A stretch of DNA of 64,000 bases, from assembly GCF_017896165.1 (NCBI RefSeq), contig NZ_JAFCNB010000024.1, forward strand, positions 1 through 64,000, read 5' to 3'. This stretch comes from Microbispora oryzae. Lineage in GTDB: Bacteria > Actinomycetota > Actinomycetes > Streptosporangiales > Streptosporangiaceae. Numbering within the stretch: the first letter of the stretch is position 1; each line of letters begins with the position of its first letter. Positions 59,823 to 64,000 of the stretch are shown here, in pieces. Under the pieces are notes generated by a model. That model worked only from the letters and a program-made list of their open reading frames with translations. It was not told the DNA's origin and searched no databases. The position numbers and the translations under genes were made by a program.

Positions 59823-61067
59823 ATGGCGTGCCGAATCTGTTCGGGCCGTCTCCAGCAGTTCGCCGACTTCGGGAGCCAGCCCGTCTCGGACGCCTTCGTC
59901 GCGCCGTGCGACAGGGAGGGCGACGGGCAGGGTGACACGGCCGGGGAGTACTTCTTCCGCCTCGCCGTGGGGATCTGCGAGAGCTGCTCGATGGCGCAGC
60001 TGCTTGAGGAGGTGCCGCGGGAGCGGATGTTCCACGAGGACTACCCCTATCTGTCCTCCGGCTCGGCTGTGATGCGGGCGCACTTCGGGTCCCTGGCCCG
60101 GCGTCTGCTGGCCACCGAGCTGGCCGGGCCCGACCCGTTCGTCGTGGAGCTGGGCTGCAACGACGGCACCATGCTGGAGACCGTCGCCTCGGCGGGCGTG
60201 CGCCATCTGGGCGTCGAGCCGTCCGGCGGGGTCGCCCGCCTGGCCGCCGCCAGGGGAGTGCGGGTGCGCGAGGACTTCTTCGAGGCCGGCACGGCCGAGG
60301 CCATCCTGAACGAGCACGGGCCCGCCGACGTCATCTACGCGGCGAACACCCTGTGCCACATCCCCTACCTCGACTCGGTCATGAGCGGCGTCGACACGCT
60401 GCTGCGCCCCGACGGCGTGTTCGTGTTCGAGGACCCCTACCTGGGGGACATCGTCGAGCGCACGTCGTTCGACCAGATCTACGACGAGCACTTCTACTTC
60501 TTCCGCGCGGGCTCGGTGCGGCTGATGGCCCGCCGCCACGGGTTCGACCTCGTCGGCGTCGAGCGCCTGCCGGTCCACGGCGGCGAGGTGCGCTACACGC
60601 TCGCCCGCCGCGGCGCGCGCCCCGTGTCGCCCGCCGTCGACGCACTGGTCGCGGCGGAGGAGGCCGCGGGGCTCGGCGACCCGGAGACGCTGCGCGCGTT
60701 CGCCGCCAGGGTCGCGGCCAACCGCGACCGCCTCGTCGGGCTGCTCACCGGTCTGCGCGACCGCGGCGCGACCGTGTACGGCTACGGCGCCACGGCCAAG
60801 AGCGCCACCGTCCTGAACTACTGCGGGATCGGCCCCGACCTGGTGAGGTTCGTCTCCGACACCACGCCGGCCAAGCAGGGCCGGCTCACCCCGGGGTCGC
60901 ACATCCCCGTGCGCGGGCCGGAGGCGTTCGCCGACCCCTACCCCGACTACGCGCTGCTGTTCGCGTGGAACCACGCCGAGGAGATCATGGCGAAGGAGAC
61001 GGCCTTCCGCGAGGCGGGCGGCACGTGGATCCTCTACGTCCCGGACGTTCACCTCGTCCGGGCCTGA
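59823..61067 (+). CDS. NDP-hexose C-3 methyltransferase (TylCIII/EvaC type)
   Basis: 414 residues with a GGAGGG site 4-10 bases ahead. The N-terminal zinc-binding part has CRICSG and CESC with FGSQPVSDAFV; the SAM fold has VVELGCNDGTMLETV; the C-terminal domain has VYGYGATAKSATVLNYCGIG. This three-part layout is that of C-methyltransferases acting on NDP-3-keto (or 4-keto) sugars. With the 2,3-dehydratase it predicts a 3-C-methyl branch. It follows the DUF1707 gene by 10 bp and precedes the epimerase by 26 bp. Confidence 0.92.
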   Translation: MACRICSGRLQQFADFGSQPVSDAFVAPCDREGDGQGDTAGEYFFRLAVGICESCSMAQLLEEVPRERMFHEDYPYLSSGSAVMRAHFGSLARRLLATELAGPDPFVVELGCNDGTMLETVASAGVRHLGVEPSGGVARLAAARGVRVREDFFEAGTAEAILNEHGPADVIYAANTLCHIPYLDSVMSGVDTLLRPDGVFVFEDPYLGDIVERTSFDQIYDEHFYFFRAGSVRLMARRHGFDLVGVERLPVHGGEVRYTLARRGARPVSPAVDALVAAEEAAGLGDPETLRAFAARVAANRDRLVGLLTGLRDRGATVYGYGATAKSATVLNYCGIGPDLVRFVSDTTPAKQGRLTPGSHIPVRGPEAFADPYPDYALLFAWNHAEEIMAKETAFREAGGTWILYVPDVHLVRA

Positions 61068-61093
61068 GGTCGCCGGGACGAAGGAGTCGTTCA

Positions 61094-61666
61094 GTGCAGC
61101 ACCGCGGGCTCGCCGTGACGGGCGCCTACGAGTTCGTTCCCGAGGTCTTCCCCGACGACCGCGGCACGTTCGCCTCTCCGTACCAGGAGGGCGCGTTCGC
61201 GGCCGCGGTCGGCCGGCCGCTGTTCCCCGTCGCGCAGGTCAGCCGCAACGTGTCGCGGCGCGGCGTCGTGCGCGGGGTTCACTACACGCTCGTCCCGCCG
61301 GGGACCGCCAAGTACGTGTACTGCGCGGCCGGGCGGGTGCTGGACATGGTGGTCGATCTGCGGGTCGGTTCGCCGACGTTCGCCCGCTGGGAGGCCGTGG
61401 AGCTGGCCGGCGACACGGCGCGGGCGGTGTATCTGCCGCCCGGCGCCGGTCACGCGTTCGCCGCGCTGGAGGACGACACGGTGGTCTGCTACCTGCTGTC
61501 CACCGAATACCGCAAGGAGAACGAGCTGACGCTGTCGGTGTACGACGAGGAGATCGGGCTGGCGCTGCCGGCGGGGACGCCGCACGTGCTGTCCGAGCGC
61601 GACCGCGCCGCGCCGACCCTGGCCGAGGCGGCGGCGCTGGGCCTGCTGCCCGAGTACGTCGGTTGA
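61094..61666 (+). CDS. NDP-4-keto-6-deoxyhexose 5-epimerase (RmlC/EvaD family)
   Basis: 190 residues from GTG 61094 with AAGGAG at 61081-61086. A cupin-like RmlC fold: PEVFPDDRGTFASPYQ, SRNVSRRGVVRGVHYT (base His in GVHYT), VLDMVVDLRVGSPTF, VYLPPGAGHAFAALEDDTVVCYLLSTEY. It converts a D- to an L-configured deoxysugar. Long open frames upstream belong to a shadow of the methyltransferase. Confidence 0.92.
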   Translation: MQHRGLAVTGAYEFVPEVFPDDRGTFASPYQEGAFAAAVGRPLFPVAQVSRNVSRRGVVRGVHYTLVPPGTAKYVYCAAGRVLDMVVDLRVGSPTFARWEAVELAGDTARAVYLPPGAGHAFAALEDDTVVCYLLSTEYRKENELTLSVYDEEIGLALPAGTPHVLSERDRAAPTLAEAAALGLLPEYVG

Positions 61667-61686
61667 CCCCCCACGCGGGGCGCGGG

Positions 61687-62787
61687 CTACAGGACCGAAC
61701 GCAGCGCCGCGATGACCTTCTCCTGCAGGCCGGCCGGCAGCGAGGGGTACATCGGCAGCGAGAAGATCTCCCGGGCCAGCGACTCGGTCACCGGCAGGCT
61801 CCCCGGCCGCCGTCCGAGGTGGGCGAAGCCCGACATCGTGTGAACCGGCCACGGGTAGCTGACGTTGAGGTGGATGTCGTGGGCGCGCAGCGCCTCCAGA
61901 ATCGCGTCGCGGCGGGGATGGCGCACGACGTACAGGTAGTAGGCGTGCTCGTTGCCCTCGGCGGTGACCGGGAGCACCAGGTCGGTGCCGGCCAGGCCCT
62001 CGGCGTAGCGCGCGGCGACCGCCCGCCGGGCGGCGAGGTAGTGGTCCAGGCGGCCCAGCTTGCGCCGCAGGATCTCGGCCTGCACCTCGTCGAGCCGGGC
62101 GTTGTGCCCGGGGGTCTCGACGACGTAGTAGACGTCCTCCATGCCGTAGTAGCGCAGCCGCCGCAGCCGCCGGTCCACGTCGGCGTCGTCGGTGATGACG
62201 GCGCCGCCGTCGCCGTACGCCCCGAGCACCTTGGTCGGATAGAACGAGAAGGCGGCGGCGTGGCCCATCGATCCGGCCGGCCTGCCGTGGTGGCGGGCGC
62301 CGTGCGCCTGCGCGCAGTCCTCAAGGATCACCAGGCCGCGCTCGGCGGCCAGCCGTTCCAGCGGGGCCATGTCCACGCACTGGCCGTACAGGTGGACCGG
62401 CAGCAGGCACCGGGTGCGGGGCGTGATCGCGGCCTCGGCCCGCGACACGTCCATGAGGTACGTCGCGGGGTCGACGTCGACGAAGACGGGGGTCGCCCCG
62501 ACGGAGTCGATCGCGACCACGGTCGGCGCGGCGGTGTTGGAGACGGTGACGACCTCGTCGCCCGGGCCGACGCCGAGCGCCTGCAGTCCGAGCTTGACGG
62601 CGTTGGTGCCGTTGTCGACGCCCGTGCAGTGACGCACGCCGTGATAGGCGGCGAACTCCGCCTCGAACGAACTCACGCTCTCACCGAGGATGAGGCGGCC
62701 CGAGCGGAACACCGTCTCGACGGCGTCCATGATGTCGTCCCGCTCCGCCTCGTATTCCGGCAGATAGTCCCAGACGCGCGTCGGCAT
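61687..62787 (-). CDS. DegT/DnrJ/EryC1/StrS sugar aminotransferase (EvaB type)
   Basis: 366 residues from the ATG at 62785-62787 with AGGGAGGA. PLP-enzyme motifs: [39 protein letters not shown] and [16 protein letters not shown] with the PLP lysine in TKVLG. The start [24 protein letters not shown] is typical of enzymes that aminate C-3 of NDP-keto-deoxysugars (EvaB/DnrJ subgroup). Together with dehydratase, C-methylase and epimerase it completes a vancosamine/eremosamine-like route except for the 4-ketoreductase. Confidence 0.92.
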   Translation of the reverse strand: MPTRVWDYLPEYEAERDDIMDAVETVFRSGRLILGESVSSFEAEFAAYHGVRHCTGVDNGTNAVKLGLQALGVGPGDEVVTVSNTAAPTVVAIDSVGATPVFVDVDPATYLMDVSRAEAAITPRTRCLLPVHLYGQCVDMAPLERLAAERGLVILEDCAQAHGARHHGRPAGSMGHAAAFSFYPTKVLGAYGDGGAVITDDADVDRRLRRLRYYGMEDVYYVVETPGHNARLDEVQAEILRRKLGRLDHYLAARRAVAARYAEGLAGTDLVLPVTAEGNEHAYYLYVVRHPRRDAILEALRAHDIHLNVSYPWPVHTMSGFAHLGRRPGSLPVTESLAREIFSLPMYPSLPAGLQEKVIAALRSVL

Positions 62788-62845
62788 GGTCGTCCTCCCT
62801 GAGGCTCCGGAGTCACAATAAGCGCGGGCCGGCGGGCCGGTGGAA

Positions 62846-62886
62846 CCCCTAGGAAATCGGGCCCGTACGTTAGGGGAGCTAAGGGG
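62846..62886. promoter_or_regulatory. TAGGGG-type repeats in the divergent aminotransferase/glycosyltransferase region
   Basis: CCCCTA (62846-62851), TTAGGGG (62870-62876) and CTAAGGGG (62879-62886) form one inverted and one direct repeat. A putative binding site for a cluster regulator. Confidence 0.45.
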
Positions 62887-62958
62887 TGCTGCGTTCTCGG
62901 GGCGTTCACTAGATTGGCCGCCATAAACAGGACGTGCATTCCGGCCGAGAGGCTTGTC

Positions 62959-64000
62959 ATGGCGGGGCATTATTTCTTCCTGTGCCACCCAGATCACGGT
63001 CACGTCATTCCGACCCTCGCCGTGGTCGCCGAACTGACCCGCCGGGGCAACCGGGTCACCTATCTCACCGCGCCGAGCACCGCCCCCCTCGTGGAGGGCG
63101 CGGGCGCGACCGCGCTGACGTACGAATCGGTCTACCGGGCGGCGCACGTGCGTGAGCTGGAGGACGACGCGCTCGGCCTGCTGGCGCTCCTGCTCGACGA
63201 GAGCGGCGCGATGCTGGAGCGGGTGGCCGGCCTCGCCGTCGACCGCCCCGACGTGATCGTCTACGACACCTCCGTGTTGCACGCCGGCCGCATCCTGGCC
63301 CGCGTCTGGGGGGTGCCGGCGACCCAGCTCGTCCCGGTCTTCGCGTCCAACGCCCACTTCTCCTTCCTCCGCTCCATTTACGCGGGCGCGGACGCCGGGC
63401 CGGACGCCGGGCCGGACTCCGGGCCGGACTCCGGGCCGGGCGACCTGCCCGGGTGGGTGGGGGAGATGCTGGCGCGGATCGAGGCGCTCGCCGCCGCCCA
63501 CGGGATCACGGCCGACCCGGCCGAGCTGTGGTGGGAGGTGCCCGACTCCAATCTGGTGACGTTGCCGCGCGCCTTCCAGTTCGCCGGCGACACCTTCGAC
63601 GAGCGCTTCACCTTTGTCGGCCCCTGCCTGGGCGAACGCCGGTTCCTGACCGACTGGCGGCCGCCGGGTGACGGGCTGCCGATCGCGTTGCTGTCGTTCG
63701 GCACCGCGGCGGCCGAGCGGCCCGCCCTGCTGCGGACCTGCGCGCGCGGCCTCGCCGGGCTGCCGTGGCGCACGGTCGTCACCCTGGCCGACGGCGTCGA
63801 CCTCGCCGGCCTCGGGCCGCTGCCTTCCCACGTCGAGCCGCACCGCTGGGTGTCGCACGTCAGCGTGCTGCGCCACGCCGCAGTGGCCGTCACCCACGGC
63901 GGGATCGGCACGGTCATGGAGGCCCTGTCGCACGGCTGCCCGCTGGTCGTCGTCCCCACCTCGGCGATGAACGGCCCGCCCGCCCGCCGCATCGAGGAGC
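62959..64000 (+). CDS. MGT-family glycosyltransferase (GT1), 3' end outside window
   Basis: 347 codons visible, open to the window end. ATG 62959 has GAGAGG at 62947-62952. The N-terminal half is acceptor-binding: [35 protein letters not shown]. The C-terminal half has [48 protein letters not shown], which is the donor-binding motif of macrolide-type glycosyltransferases. A GPDAG/GPDSG repeat (about residues 137-156) is inserted in a loop. It presumably attaches the aminodeoxysugar made by the neighbouring genes. Not more than about 60 residues are missing. Confidence 0.92.
   Translation, partial: MAGHYFFLCHPDHGHVIPTLAVVAELTRRGNRVTYLTAPSTAPLVEGAGATALTYESVYRAAHVRELEDDALGLLALLLDESGAMLERVAGLAVDRPDVIVYDTSVLHAGRILARVWGVPATQLVPVFASNAHFSFLRSIYAGADAGPDAGPDSGPDSGPGDLPGWVGEMLARIEALAAAHGITADPAELWWEVPDSNLVTLPRAFQFAGDTFDERFTFVGPCLGERRFLTDWRPPGDGLPIALLSFGTAAAERPALLRTCARGLAGLPWRTVVTLADGVDLAGLGPLPSHVEPHRWVSHVSVLRHAAVAVTHGGIGTVMEALSHGCPLVVVPTSAMNGPPARRIEE

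Noticed and set aside
60353-61093. Frame-extended N-terminus of the sugar epimerase
   Set aside because: Arg-rich shadow of the C-methyltransferase; AAGGAG and family length fix the start at 61094.
1-64000. tRNA, rRNA, insertion sequences or prophage genes
   Set aside because: None could be recognised by eye; no transposase, integrase or terminal inverted repeats were seen.

Overview
The window is high-GC actinomycete DNA, most likely from a Streptosporangiales-type genus. This is inferred from the GC-rich third codon positions, GTG starts, many 4-bp start/stop overlaps, secreted multidomain glycosidases with Ser-Pro linkers and ricin-type lectin tails, a few TTA codons and LuxR-type AAA regulators. 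No tRNA, rRNA, CRISPR array, phage or insertion sequence was found. All calls are from reading the sequence; no database search was run.

Region 1 (1-14.3 kb) is a sugar-utilisation locus. It holds three secreted ThuA, DUF1080, sugar-dehydrogenase or CBM6 proteins that end in an almost identical linker plus ricin lectin cassette. They flank a five-gene operon: sugar ABC ATPase, two permeases, lipoprotein binding protein and a TIM-barrel sugar isomerase/epimerase. A GH43-like enzyme with its own lectin tail follows on the other strand. The set suggests extracellular oxidative (3-keto type) sugar processing followed by uptake.

Region 2 (14.6-19.5 kb) is a zinc-starvation island: a minus-strand operon of zinc-independent ribosomal proteins (L33, L31, L28, S14, L32), a Zur-type palindrome, and a divergent CobW-family gene with a degenerate P-loop. 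A truncated S18 remnant follows, then the helicase gene hrpB.

Region 3 (19.5-32.2 kb) carries an anomalous 0.8 kb stretch, a NADAR protein, an ECF sigma factor with a truncated C-terminus, NmrA-like SDR proteins, alpha/beta hydrolases, a ferritin-like protein, a large LuxR regulator, a cupin, a type-B carboxylesterase and a hemerythrin. Decayed remnants of an Mrp-like antiporter cluster follow.

Region 4 (33-47.6 kb) has three large secreted glycosidases (a clan GH-A-like enzyme, a GH54 arabinofuranosidase and a GH92 mannosidase). GTTAnCGCTAAC palindromes lie upstream of the first two. Between them are a second ECF sigma/SDR/VOC operon, a two-gene unit whose products share a matched RHIM-like or amyloid-like motif (one at a C-terminus, the other at an N-terminus), and a broken SDR gene.

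Region 5 (47.7-64 kb) is the edge of a secondary-metabolite cluster: a LuxR-type regulator, an isopropylmalate-synthase-like enzyme, a UbiA prenyltransferase, a two-component system, an aldo/keto reductase with an altered tetrad and a luciferase-like oxidoreductase. It also holds a branched amino-deoxysugar set (2,3-dehydratase, C-methyltransferase, 5-epimerase, 3-aminotransferase) and a glycosyltransferase cut by the window end.
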